NCBI GenBank assembly: GCA_002371825.1
Contig: DFHF01000027.1
Span: 1 to 19,681, forward strand
Reading direction: 5' to 3'
Origin: Ruminococcus flavefaciens
GTDB lineage: Bacteria; Bacillota; Clostridia; Oscillospirales; Ruminococcaceae
Length of the DNA stretch: 19,681 nt
The translations under genes and the position numbers were made by a program. The notes beneath the pieces were generated by a model. The model was not told where the DNA came from and ran no database searches. It saw nothing but the letters and a program-made list of their open reading frames with translations. This document shows, piece after piece, positions 1-7,005 of this stretch (position 1 is its first letter; each line of letters starts with the position of its first letter).

Positions 1-678
1 CCACAAGGGATTCAATTCGCTGAACTCTTGTATTTCAGAAAAACTATTTCCAATTGTGGGCTTACCGTTTTTCTTTGTAACTCCAGATGCCCATTCAAAT
101 TTTCGGATTTTTGATTCTCTACATTCATAGTATTTCCTAGCTGTTGCTTCTCCGACTTTCTTTACATACTCCATACAGCAGCAGAGTTCATACATCGAAC
201 GCCAACGTGCATAAGCACCATCAGCGAATCCGAGCTTTAACAGATACATGATTTCTAAGAATTGCTGGCAGATACGTCCATGCATATGCTGTAATGCGAG
301 GAAGGTGTATTGTTTGCTCTTCTTTGTTTCTTCATCAACTTTGCTATCTACATATTCAGAGAGCAAGACGGCAGCTTCAACAGCCATAGTATACAAAGTG
401 TCAGAAGCGGCGAAGCATTTGCCCCATAACTCTTCCTGATGTGCGATGACATGGTATGTTATTACTTTACGTTCATGCGCCACTTCATACATATGAGTAT
501 TGAAATAATCAAGTCGTTCTTTAACGTTAAGATTGATTATATCAGTCAGCGCTTTATCACGATCAAAATTTTTAATTTTATCTGAGACTTCTTGTTCGGA
601 TAAACCTTCCTCTTTCCATTTGTTTACCAAGGCTTTTAATGTCTCGGAAATTTCTTCGTCTATTGTCATTTTATCCAT
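1..678 (-). CDS. DUF5677-like protein, 3' end beyond window (partial)
   Basis: An open frame of 226 codons runs from an ATG at 678 to the left edge without a stop, so the C-terminus is missing. A GAAAGG ribosome site lies 6 bases upstream of this ATG; a second in-frame ATG at 669 is less well placed. The protein is helical. Residues about 135-172 (RICQQFLEIMYLLKLGF, then GAYARWRSMYELCCCMEYV) match the conserved core I remember for DUF5677: a long helix, a Gly-x-x-x-x-Ala-x-x-Arg-x-x-x-Glu stretch and a second helix. Its biochemical activity is unknown to me. It starts 18 bases after the stop of the restriction-methylase gene and is surely co-transcribed with it, so an accessory role in the same defence-type unit is likely (inference). 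Family assignment is moderately sure; function is not. Confidence 0.72.
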   Translation of the reverse strand, partial: MDKMTIDEEISETLKALVNKWKEEGLSEQEVSDKIKNFDRDKALTDIINLNVKERLDYFNTHMYEVAHERKVITYHVIAHQEELWGKCFAASDTLYTMAVEAAVLLSEYVDSKVDEETKKSKQYTFLALQHMHGRICQQFLEIMYLLKLGFADGAYARWRSMYELCCCMEYVKKVGEATARKYYECRESKIRKFEWASGVTKKNGKPTIGNSFSEIQEFSELNPLW

Positions 679-696
679 AGCAAACCTTTCTTGGTA

Positions 697-3165
697 TTAT
701 TCCTCAAAATATTGAATATCAGGCGGCAAAAAGCCGTACTGCGATATTTGAGGAAGAATCTTGTTAGCAAGCTCTCTGTTACATTTTCTCACATCTTCAA
801 GTAGAGGCACTGCATCAGGGATAGACTTCGCAGCCTCTTTGATCTGATACCAGCCTATATCCCAAAGCTCTATCTTATAATCAAGCCATCTGATATTTCC
901 AAGGTTTGCATATACGCACTGATACAGACACTTTGCTTTTAATAGTAATTCTTTGGCATCGTCTGACAAATCATGTTCAGCGATCCACTTGGCTAAGAAT
1001 CTGTCCTCATTCGCAGAGAAAATCTGTCTTGTAATATTGGATAAGCCACACTTCCAGCTTGAAACCTCGGATAACAGGAACGGATACATCTCGTTGTGTA
1101 TCTGGTAAGTATTGCCCTTGTAAACAACGTCCTTCATAGCTACAGTGCCATTGGAAGGAGCAAATGCACTCCAGATAACACAATCATTTACAAATTCAGA
1201 TGGCAGGTCTTCTGTTAGTGGCTGATAGAATTGATCTCTATCATTATCCCAACTTTGCTTTGGAACTGACCTTACTGTATGAATTATCATAGATTTTTCA
1301 AATATAGAAGGGATAACAGAAAAAGAACCTGCACTGCCTTGTGAGCTTGACAATAACGCCGTAAAATCCTTGTTTTGCATATCGTTTCCACAACACATAA
1401 GAGTGCATATAAAATCATCAGCAACTCTATCTCTAACATCTACTGTCCTTGTACTGAGGGATATTCCGCTCTTTAGTGGTGGAAGAATATGTGTTGTTTT
1501 AGGACGTTTCACCCATTTATTTAAGAATTGATCACGATTGGTGGTTAATACCTCTTTAGTGCCTATTTTTTCACATTCTTTATTATAAACATCTAATACT
1601 ATCTTTTGATCTTCTATATGCGAGGCTTTATTAAGATTCCAAACTAAAAAACCAACAGGGAACTTACCTTTAGTTCCTATGAAGCTTTCTGATGAAAAAA
1701 TAAACCCTCGTTCATATTTGTATGTAAAGAAATTATCTCGTAATCTTTGATCATTGTTTGAATTAATGTATTTAATTTTTGAGAATAATCCAAGATACGC
1801 TTCCTTGCCTGCAAATTCCTTTGATATACGATAAAGGAACTGAGCAAAAAGTTCCCTGCTTGTTTCACCAAGACCATTATCAGTCATCAGTTTTTGAATA
1901 TCAGTCATCGAAACGTTGTCCTTTGTTTTCTTTCCAGTGACCTTTTCAGTTTTATTACTTGTCGCAAAAGGAGGATTGATGAAGATAATCCAGCTAATGT
2001 CTGGGTTTCTCAGGTCATCGTAGAGCTTTTTCGGCATTTTTGGCTTAAAGAACTGACTCGTCATATTCGGATTTTCGATAAGAATAATATCATCATTCAA
2101 ATAGTCATACTGAAAAACAGTTGCCGTCGGGAAAATTCTCTTACAATAGCTTGCATCATCTTCGAGAAGAGTGGAAATATAGCAATTATCAAGAACGGAA
2201 CTTTCAATAAGGTATTCAAGGTTGCCTGTTCCTGCTGCCATATCCCATATGCGCCAGTTACCTTGCTTATATTTTTCAGGACCGACTGTCCTTTTTATAT
2301 ATTCAAATGCTTTAGCAGCGAATTCAATAGGAGTATAGAATTCACCTGTAAATCTTCTGCTGAAATCTTCTGACAAGCGGTCTATCTTCTGACGTATTGC
2401 TTTAATGGTTGCAGGATTCTGAACTTTTTCGTAAATGTTCCAGAAGTAATTGTACTCGTTCATAGGAACCGATTTTGAAATTGTTCCATCTCCTAAGCGG
2501 AAAAGTACTTCATTGTCACCAATAACCTTAGATCTGCCTTCCTCTATATCAGAAATGAAGTATTCAGACGCCTTGTGACCGTTTTCAACATACTTTTTGA
2601 AAAGCGTACACCAATAAAAGAACACATTCTCGAAGTTATCTTCATTGATATCCTTCTTGTCAGTCTGGAACAAAGGTTGCTGTGCAACAGCATTTACATG
2701 GTTAACAAATAAATCTTCTTCTGCTGCATCTTCAAAGCGATGAACGTGAATGTTGGCTATTAGCGGCGACTGCTTTAATGCTGCTACAAGCAATGGACAT
2801 GGTTGGCTTGCAGCTCTGTCCCAGTCATACTTTGCACTTGCATTGTAAAACTGATGAAAGTCCTTTGTGCGCACAAAAAAGCCTTCATTTTTATCAACTA
2901 TACAAATAGTCTCAGGAACAGGATCGGTTGAACCTCCAAATTTGAGTTTCCGAACATAGTAGAGCGTTTGTGCTACAACCTTAGCTCTCTCTGTTTTGCT
3001 CTTGAAGTTCCTGTCGTGCTTGAACTCAAAAAGAGTATTGTTGGTATAGAGATCAATCTTATATTTATGTGTAACGAGTTTAATCTTAAAGAATTTGGCA
3101 AATTCGGATTTTACTTCTTCTTCGTCATTACAGACGCTCAATATATTGTACAACCTTTTAGCCAT
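697..3165 (-). CDS. Type IIG-like restriction-modification protein (nuclease-like N-terminus + N6-adenine DNA methyltransferase)
   Basis: 822 residues. An upstream in-frame start at 3228 exists, but the ATG at 3165 has a GGAGG site 6 bases ahead, and the 3228 start would lie upstream of the promoter -10. The N-terminal domain has a PD-(D/E)xK-like signature: Asp38 followed by the beta-strand TLFEFKHD with Glu47 and Lys49. GEFYTP at 274-279 is the lead-in typical of gamma-class methylases. DMAAGTGN at 308-315 is the SAM-binding motif I, and NPPF at 397-400 is the amino-methyltransferase catalytic motif IV. The remaining ~400 residues, including FPVGFLVWN, should hold target recognition. Single-chain nuclease plus methylase is the type IIG (or BREX PglX-like) layout; 822 residues fits IIG better than the ~1200 of PglX. 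Base composition is visibly more AT-rich than the genes to the right, suggesting acquisition. Methylase identity is firm; cleavage activity is inferred. Confidence 0.88.
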   Translation of the reverse strand: MAKRLYNILSVCNDEEEVKSEFAKFFKIKLVTHKYKIDLYTNNTLFEFKHDRNFKSKTERAKVVAQTLYYVRKLKFGGSTDPVPETICIVDKNEGFFVRTKDFHQFYNASAKYDWDRAASQPCPLLVAALKQSPLIANIHVHRFEDAAEEDLFVNHVNAVAQQPLFQTDKKDINEDNFENVFFYWCTLFKKYVENGHKASEYFISDIEEGRSKVIGDNEVLFRLGDGTISKSVPMNEYNYFWNIYEKVQNPATIKAIRQKIDRLSEDFSRRFTGEFYTPIEFAAKAFEYIKRTVGPEKYKQGNWRIWDMAAGTGNLEYLIESSVLDNCYISTLLEDDASYCKRIFPTATVFQYDYLNDDIILIENPNMTSQFFKPKMPKKLYDDLRNPDISWIIFINPPFATSNKTEKVTGKKTKDNVSMTDIQKLMTDNGLGETSRELFAQFLYRISKEFAGKEAYLGLFSKIKYINSNNDQRLRDNFFTYKYERGFIFSSESFIGTKGKFPVGFLVWNLNKASHIEDQKIVLDVYNKECEKIGTKEVLTTNRDQFLNKWVKRPKTTHILPPLKSGISLSTRTVDVRDRVADDFICTLMCCGNDMQNKDFTALLSSSQGSAGSFSVIPSIFEKSMIIHTVRSVPKQSWDNDRDQFYQPLTEDLPSEFVNDCVIWSAFAPSNGTVAMKDVVYKGNTYQIHNEMYPFLLSEVSSWKCGLSNITRQIFSANEDRFLAKWIAEHDLSDDAKELLLKAKCLYQCVYANLGNIRWLDYKIELWDIGWYQIKEAAKSIPDAVPLLEDVRKCNRELANKILPQISQYGFLPPDIQYFEE

Positions 3166-3199
3166 GATACACCTCCAGCATGGGGTTATTATAGTAACT

Positions 3200-3228
3200 A
3201 TTATACCACACTTTGCTGAAATTTTCAA
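3200..3228 (-). promoter_or_regulatory. Promoter of the restriction-methylase operon
   Basis: On the minus strand TTGAAA (3223-3228), a 17-base spacer ending TGTGG, and a perfect TATAAT (3200-3205). It predicts a start near 3193 and a short leader to the ATG at 3165. An 11-base odd palindrome, ATAGTAACTAT (3191-3201), sits on the predicted start. Confidence 0.85.
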
Positions 3229-3249
3229 GTGAAAAGAGCGAAAATTTCA
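3217..3249. promoter_or_regulatory. Inverted repeat overlapping the -35 box; candidate operator
   Basis: TGAAATTTTC (3217-3226) and GAAAATTTCA (3240-3249) form a perfect 10-base inverted repeat around a 13-base centre. The left arm covers part of the -35 element of the restriction-methylase promoter, a placement expected for a repressor or controller site. No gene for a controller protein is visible in the window, so the operator role is inferred. Confidence 0.45.
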
Positions 3250-3279
3250 ACAAATATGTCAATGCTTTTTGAACAATGA

Positions 3280-3304
3280 GGACAGGGGTTCAATTCCCCT
3301 CGCC
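3280..3304 (+). repeat. Inverted 25-base copy of the tmRNA 3' end (att-site-like scar)
   Basis: These 25 bases are identical to minus-strand bases 3545-3521, the T-arm and acceptor of ssrA. After three bases with two mismatches, ACCA is again shared, so the copy ends GACACCA where ssrA ends TCCACCA. Upstream flanks do not resemble tmRNA and there is no tRNA body. The 3' end of ssrA is a common integrase target, so this looks like an attachment-site remnant. It is inverted relative to ssrA, whereas a simple insertion leaves direct repeats; inversion or a second target gene would be needed to explain it. Confidence 0.7.
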
Positions 3305-3441
3305 GACACCATAACCCGTCTCCGCCATTTCGCCATCAATTTCAAGAGAAAGTGTGCTTCTGAGAATAGGTATCATTTAAGGTAGGTCACGGTCATTTGC
3401 ACGTTTAACCCACGAACTTTTTCATGGCACCAAGATAAAAC

Positions 3442-3484
3442 AAAATCCCTAAATACCGTTATTACATGGTATTTAGGGATTTTT
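3442..3484 (-). terminator. ssrA terminator, probably bidirectional
   Basis: A perfect 16-base-pair stem, AAAATCCCTAAATACC (3442-3457) with its complement at 3468-3483, closes a 10-base loop. Reading leftward, it begins 30 bases after the mature tmRNA 3' end and is followed by a T-rich run (TTTTGTTTTATC). A T run also follows on the plus strand. Confidence 0.85.
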
Positions 3485-3513
3485 GCAACCTTTCCGGTTA
3501 CGCATTTTTGATT

Positions 3514-3883
3514 GGTGGAGGCGAGGGGAATTGAACCCCTGTCCGAAAGTTCATTCATGCAACTTTCTACGAGCGTATTGCACCTATTATGATTCCCTTA
3601 GCAGGCCGCCGGTACACGGGCTGGAAGCCAAGGTAGTCCGTATACAGAACTGAGGCACGGACACTCCTCAGAACCGTTCACCACTAATCGATGCCCAAGC
3701 GGAAGCCGTGGTACTCATCCGGTGGACAGAAGCTGACTTAAGCAGCTACCAGTGCACTATTTCTAGTTACTGTAATGTTATTTCTTGCGTTTATATTTAA
3801 ACGTGGCGCAGTTTAAGGAGATTACACCGCAGCTCCGCTCGCTTATCACACTTCAAAACCCCCGTCGAAACCTTTACGCCCCC
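3514..3883 (-). ncRNA. ssrA: Transfer-messenger RNA (tmRNA)
   Basis: tmRNA rescues ribosomes stalled on broken mRNAs together with SmpB. The 5' end GGGGGCG (3883-3877) pairs with CGCCTCC before an encoded ACCA ending at 3514, forming the tRNA-like acceptor stem (one G-U pair). The conserved 5' stretch AAAGGTTTCGACGGGGG and the T-arm with GGGGTTCAATTCCCC are present. The tag frame reads GCA at 3788 to TAA at 3738, giving ARNNITVTRNSALVAA; the ALVAA end fits the expected degradation signal, while the exact resume codon is my best reading. At 370 bases it is a normal one-piece tmRNA. Its protein partner smpB lies at 18237, not adjacent as in many genomes. Confidence 0.96.
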
Positions 3884-3934
3884 GTATAGGGGAAGAAAGG
3901 GTGAACGCGCAAGAAGTGAAATAACTTTATAATA

Positions 3935-3963
3935 ATTATACACTAAAAGTCCGGATGTGTCAA
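3935..3963 (-). promoter_or_regulatory. ssrA promoter
   Basis: Minus strand: perfect TTGACA (3958-3963), 17-base spacer, perfect TATAAT (3935-3940). Transcription would start near 3928, leaving a precursor leader of about 45 bases to be trimmed to the mature 5' end at 3883, presumably by RNase P. Confidence 0.9.
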
Positions 3964-3986
3964 TAGAAAAAGGTGAGGGGAATGTG

Positions 3987-4015
3987 TTGACAAGTGGAGA
4001 AAAAAGTGATATAAT
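3987..4015 (+). promoter_or_regulatory. Promoter of the carbamoyltransferase-like gene
   Basis: Perfect TTGACA (3987-3992), 17-base spacer ending GTGA (extended -10 TGn), perfect TATAAT (4010-4015). It is divergent from, and does not overlap, the ssrA promoter. AAGGAGG at 4031-4037 is the ribosome site. Confidence 0.92.
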
Positions 4016-4045
4016 ACCTTTTTCAAAGAAAAGGAGGTTTTTGAA

Positions 4046-4888
4046 ATGAAAGATCTTATCAGGCTGACTGACATGACGAAAGAGGAATTTTACGAAGTTT
4101 TCAGGCTTGCTGATGAAATTGCAGCAGGCGGCTTCGGAGGGATAATGAAGGGAAAGACGGCGGTAATGTTTTTCCCGGAGTCAAGTATCCGGACGAGAGT
4201 GAGTTTTGAGAAGGGGATATATCTTCTTGGCGGACAGACGATCCTTTTTCCTCCGGAAACACTTGATAAAGGGGAGGATATCCGTGATGTCTGCGGATAT
4301 CTGAACAACTGGGCGGATATAGTCATAGTAAGGCATAAGGATATGGGACTACTTGAAAAAATGGCGGAATATCTGGAAGTTCCCCTGATAAATGCCATGA
4401 CGGATGCTGATCATCCCTGTGAGATACTTACAGATCTGTATTCGCTGTCAAAGCTAAGGAAGGATATTACCGTGGATAAATACCTCTTTGTCGGACAATG
4501 CGGAAATATCGGTCTGACTTGGAAGGAAGCCTCAGAAGTACTGGGATTCAGTCTGGCGCAATGCTGTGGGAAGGGATATGAGATACCCGGCCTGCCTGTA
4601 AGCTATGATATAATGGAAGCTGCAAAGGGGAAGGATATCATCTGCACAGATGCTCTTTCGGCATCGGCACTTGAAGCTTTCCGGTCCTGTCAGGTTACAG
4701 CGGAGGTCATGTCGCTTGCAAATGAGGGAGCGCTGCTTGATCCTTGTCCGCCTTTTTATCGTGGAGAAGAGGTATCTGCGGACGCAATTGATTCAGAGCA
4801 TTTCGTCGGATATGGATTCAAAAAAAGCCTGCTGGAGGTTCAGCAGGCAGTGATAGTAAAATTACTTTCCGGTGAAAATCATATATAA
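4046..4888 (+). CDS. Divergent ornithine/aspartate carbamoyltransferase-family protein
   Basis: 280 residues with the two-domain transcarbamylase layout. The carbamoyl-phosphate loop appears as SSIRTRVSFE (46-55), close to the family S-T-R-T-R-x-S-F-E. HPCE (123-126) stands where OTC/ATC have HPxQ. GQCGNIGLTW (150-159) matches the inter-domain G-D-G-N-N region. DPCPPFYRGEEV (232-243) replaces the OTC loop H-C-L-P plus G/D-E-V. The OTC amino-acid-binding Ser-Met-Gly loop is not evident near TDALSAS (201-207). At 280 residues it is about 30 shorter than typical OTC. Carbamoyl phosphate binding looks plausible, but the altered HPCE and DPCPP loops suggest a different acceptor than ornithine or aspartate. 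It stands alone with its own promoter and terminator. The family call is secure; the substrate is unknown. Confidence 0.87.
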   Translation: MKDLIRLTDMTKEEFYEVFRLADEIAAGGFGGIMKGKTAVMFFPESSIRTRVSFEKGIYLLGGQTILFPPETLDKGEDIRDVCGYLNNWADIVIVRHKDMGLLEKMAEYLEVPLINAMTDADHPCEILTDLYSLSKLRKDITVDKYLFVGQCGNIGLTWKEASEVLGFSLAQCCGKGYEIPGLPVSYDIMEAAKGKDIICTDALSASALEAFRSCQVTAEVMSLANEGALLDPCPPFYRGEEVSADAIDSEHFVGYGFKKSLLEVQQAVIVKLLSGENHI

Positions 4889-4893
4889 CAGAA

Positions 4894-4931
4894 AAGCCAT
4901 ACCTGAGCAAATTGATGCGAAGGTATGGCTT
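4894..4931. terminator. Shared terminator hairpin between convergent genes
   Basis: AAGCCATACCT (4894-4904) pairs perfectly with AGGTATGGCTT (4921-4931) around a 16-base loop. It lies between two gene ends (4888 and 4936). The minus-strand side is followed by TTTTCTGTT; the plus-strand tail AAAATTATT is weaker. Confidence 0.7.
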
Positions 4932-4935
4932 AAAA

Positions 4936-5466
4936 TTATTCGATAACAATACCCCAACCGGAGCTGATCTTGCGGTATAACCGCATTTTTTCCTTCTTTT
5001 TCTGTCCTCTGAATACTGTGAATACAGCAAGAGCAACAAGGAGAGTGAGGACAGTACCGATAATGATACCAACAACGCCCTTGATAACAACGAGTGCAAG
5101 TACCCAGATAAGGATCGCAGCAATAAGGATTATAGGAAGACAGAATGAAGTAAATGTTCTGTTCTTGACCTTTATATAGTGCTGTATATCCTTAATGCTG
5201 AAGCTCTCATAGTTACGAGCAATAAAGTTATCAGGCTGAGCCCACTTACAGAATTCTGCAAGGCTCTGGAACTTAGCTGTATAGTCCTGATAATCATGGA
5301 ATTTCTCATTGAAGCGAGCTACACGGTAGCTTACAACAACAGAATTTGATGAGTTTTCGGCATCCATCACATGGATGATAGTACCTGCCTCTGCCTGACC
5401 CTTCATAGAACGGGTCACGAGAAATTTTCTATCTATCGCTTCATCGATATTGAGCAAATAAGTCAT
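4936..5466 (-). CDS. Two-TM membrane protein of unknown function
   Basis: 176 residues from the ATG at 5466, preceded by GAGGAAGGGAT; a longer in-frame start at 5514 lacks such a site. Residues 1-107 are a soluble, probably cytoplasmic alpha/beta region (TIIHVMDAENSSNSVVVSYRV and FQSLAEFCKWAQPDNFIARNYESF are its clearest stretches). Two hydrophobic segments at about 108-128 and 131-152 follow, then a basic stretch RGQKKKEKMRLYRK, which places both ends inside by the positive-inside rule. I do not recognise the family. It lies downstream of the TerY-P-type operon on the same strand but has its own promoter, so a functional link is possible, not shown. Confidence 0.82.
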   Translation of the reverse strand: MTYLLNIDEAIDRKFLVTRSMKGQAEAGTIIHVMDAENSSNSVVVSYRVARFNEKFHDYQDYTAKFQSLAEFCKWAQPDNFIARNYESFSIKDIQHYIKVKNRTFTSFCLPIILIAAILIWVLALVVIKGVVGIIIGTVLTLLVALAVFTVFRGQKKKEKMRLYRKISSGWGIVIE

Positions 5467-5555
5467 AACTATCCCTTCCTCGACAAGTAAAATTAAACAG
5501 TGCCTTTTAATCATATGTCATACAAGTCAAACTGCATTATAGTTTCATCATACAT

Positions 5556-5584
5556 ATTATATCACACCCTCACAAAAAAAGCAA
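5556..5584 (-). promoter_or_regulatory. Promoter of the two-TM membrane protein gene
   Basis: Minus strand: TTGCTT (5579-5584), 17-base spacer ending GTGTGA, perfect TATAAT with extended TGn (5556-5561). Leader of about 80 bases to the ATG at 5466. Confidence 0.75.
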
Positions 5585-5706
5585 GTGGTAAACCAGATTT
5601 CTGTGATGAGGAGCATAAATTCGCTATAATTATACATTTCACCGCCATACGGACATGAGTATTTGACTAAAATGCCTATCTTGCAGTGAAAAGATCGATA
5701 GAATAT

Positions 5707-5736
5707 GTGCTCTCCGACGTAATATCGGAGAGGCAC
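5707..5736 (-). terminator. Probable end-of-operon hairpin
   Basis: GTGCTCTCCGA (5707-5717) pairs with TCGGAGAGGCAC (5725-5736) with one bulged base and a 7-base loop, 24 bases after the stop of the deaminase-like gene. The downstream T tract on the minus strand is weak (ATATTCTATCGATCTTTTC). A smaller GATCC/GGATC hairpin (5741-5754) precedes it. Confidence 0.55.
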
Positions 5737-5760
5737 AGAAGATCCCTCAGGATCGTATAC

Positions 5761-6942
5761 TTACTTCTTGAGATTGAGGTTAGCCTTAGCAACCTTTTTC
5801 CTGTCCTTAGCCTGCTTGAGCATATCCTCCTTAGACATACTCTCACCGGTTTCGCCGGCAGCATCGTCATCATCGAGGAAGTTGCTGAGTCTCTTCTTGA
5901 AAGCGCTGCCGCTTGATTTTGAAGAGAGCATCAGGCTGCTCTGCTGCTGCTGGTAAGCGCTTCTTACAGGAGCTGCACCGCCGTGAACAGAATGGCCTGT
6001 ATAAGCCTGATTATAGGGAGCAGCATTCATGTTCTGCTGATACATGGAGCCGTTTGCGCCGCCAGCCATATAAGGACCGGGCTGCGGGAAGCCCTGCTGC
6101 TGAGGATAGCCCTGCTGAGGATAACCCTGCTGCGGGAAGCCCTGCTGAGGATAGCCCTGCTGCGGGAAGCCCTGCTGAGGATAGCCCTGCTGCTGGGGAT
6201 AGCCAGGCTGCTGAGGATAACCCTGCTGCTGAGGGAAGCCCTGCTGAGGATAACCCTGCTGCTGAGGGAAGCCCTGCTGCTGAGGATAACCCTGCTGCTG
6301 AGGGAAGCCCTGCTGCTGTGCAGCATAGAGTCCCGGGAATCCGCTTGCACCCTTCTGCTGAGCCTCATCAGGCTGCTCATAGAGGAAGTTGAGATTATCG
6401 CCCTGCTGCTGAGCTGCCTGATTCTCACCGCCTTCGTTACCTGCGAAGGGGTTAGCGGCATCAACATTGAAGCCGTTTGCAAAATCAGCGGGAGCACCAA
6501 GTGCAGGAGCGGGAGATTCAGCATCATCATAGCCGCTGAGGAAGTCCGGAGCAGCATCTGCGGGAACGAGGCTTGCTGCGGAAACAGCTTCCTCAGGAGA
6601 GAGGATTACCTGACAGCTGCTGTTATCAACGCTTGAATTTACCAGCATTGAGAGGACCTCATCTTCCGGCTGGAAGAAGCTGTAATCGTCCAGTGATATG
6701 AGAATGAGCTGTTTTGCCTTTACATTCTTTGCAGTAATAACTGACATAACAGCGATCTTTTCAGCGGGGAGAGTTTCTATAGTACCCTCATTGATTGAGA
6801 TGCTTGTTATACCGGAGTATATATCCCCGGAATCAGCAACGATAAGACAGAGACAAGCGTCTTCAGAAGCAAACTCCGGCTTCTTTTCCTTAACTGTCTT
6901 AGCGAAGTTTTTGGCAGTATTATAGAAAGAACTTATTTCCAT
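5761..6942 (-). CDS. Inactive cytidine-deaminase-like domain with Gln/Gly/Pro-rich repeat tail
   Basis: 393 residues from the ATG at 6942. GTG starts at 6951 and 6954 are possible: AAGG at 6958-6961 is 6 bases from the GTG at 6951 but 15 from the ATG. Residues 25-127 follow the order of a cytidine deaminase: a strand plus G-D-I-Y-S-G (39-44), then LPAEKIAV (58-65) where active enzymes have C/H-A-E-R-x-A, then KQLILISLDD (77-86). The zinc-binding P-C-x-x-C loop is missing (FFQPEDEV instead) before CQVILSPEEAV (110-120). With the zinc ligands lost it should be a binding, not catalytic, module. An acidic Ala/Pro linker leads to residues 207-290, about 18 imperfect units of QQGYP/QQQGFP. The C-terminus is basic (KDRKKVAKANLNLKK). 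It is the last gene of the TerY-P-type operon. The tail could drive multimerisation or condensate formation (inference). Confidence 0.85.
   Translation of the reverse strand: MEISSFYNTAKNFAKTVKEKKPEFASEDACLCLIVADSGDIYSGITSISINEGTIETLPAEKIAVMSVITAKNVKAKQLILISLDDYSFFQPEDEVLSMLVNSSVDNSSCQVILSPEEAVSAASLVPADAAPDFLSGYDDAESPAPALGAPADFANGFNVDAANPFAGNEGGENQAAQQQGDNLNFLYEQPDEAQQKGASGFPGLYAAQQQGFPQQQGYPQQQGFPQQQGYPQQGFPQQQGYPQQPGYPQQQGYPQQGFPQQGYPQQGFPQQGYPQQGYPQQQGFPQPGPYMAGGANGSMYQQNMNAAPYNQAYTGHSVHGGAAPVRSAYQQQQSSLMLSSKSSGSAFKKRLSNFLDDDDAAGETGESMSKEDMLKQAKDRKKVAKANLNLKK
6073..6318 (-). repeat. In-frame tandem repeat tract (QQGYP / QQQGFP units)
   Basis: About 245 bases of 15- and 18-base imperfect units alternate CCCTGCTGAGGATAG-like and CCCTGCTGCGGGAAG-like blocks as read on the plus strand, with TGC insertions that add one Gln. 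Unit lengths are multiples of three, so copy-number change would keep the frame. Alternating Tyr and Phe positions are largely retained. Confidence 0.88.
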
Positions 6943-7005
6943 ATGAAACACCACTTTCCTTATATATTGAACGCATATCAGCTATGCGTCATTTACCTGA
7001 CCTTA

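Noticed and set aside
1894..2373. Plus-strand open frame within the methylase gene
   Set aside because: It is antisense to the SAM and NPPF motifs, lacks a ribosome site and has no recognisable domain.
3166..3228. N-terminal extension of the restriction-methylase to 3228
   Set aside because: It would start upstream of the TATAAT box, and the ATG at 3165 has an ideal GGAGG site.
3250..3310. A complete tRNA gene on the plus strand ending in CACCA
   Set aside because: Only a T-arm-like 3' end is present; no D-arm, anticodon arm or matching 5' acceptor strand could be found upstream.
3373..3558. Minus-strand open frame over the tmRNA 3' end and terminator
   Set aside because: It overlaps the tRNA-like domain and a perfect terminator and has no ribosome site.
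6073..6318. CRISPR-like array
   Set aside because: Units are contiguous with no unique spacers and translate in frame as protein repeats.
5913..6636. Long open frames in three other frames across the Gln/Gly/Pro repeat tract
   Set aside because: They are produced by the tandem repeat read out of frame (Ala-Glu-Asp-Pro, Leu-Leu-Arg-Ile or Ser-Arg-Ala runs), have no ribosome sites, and fall within a well-supported gene.
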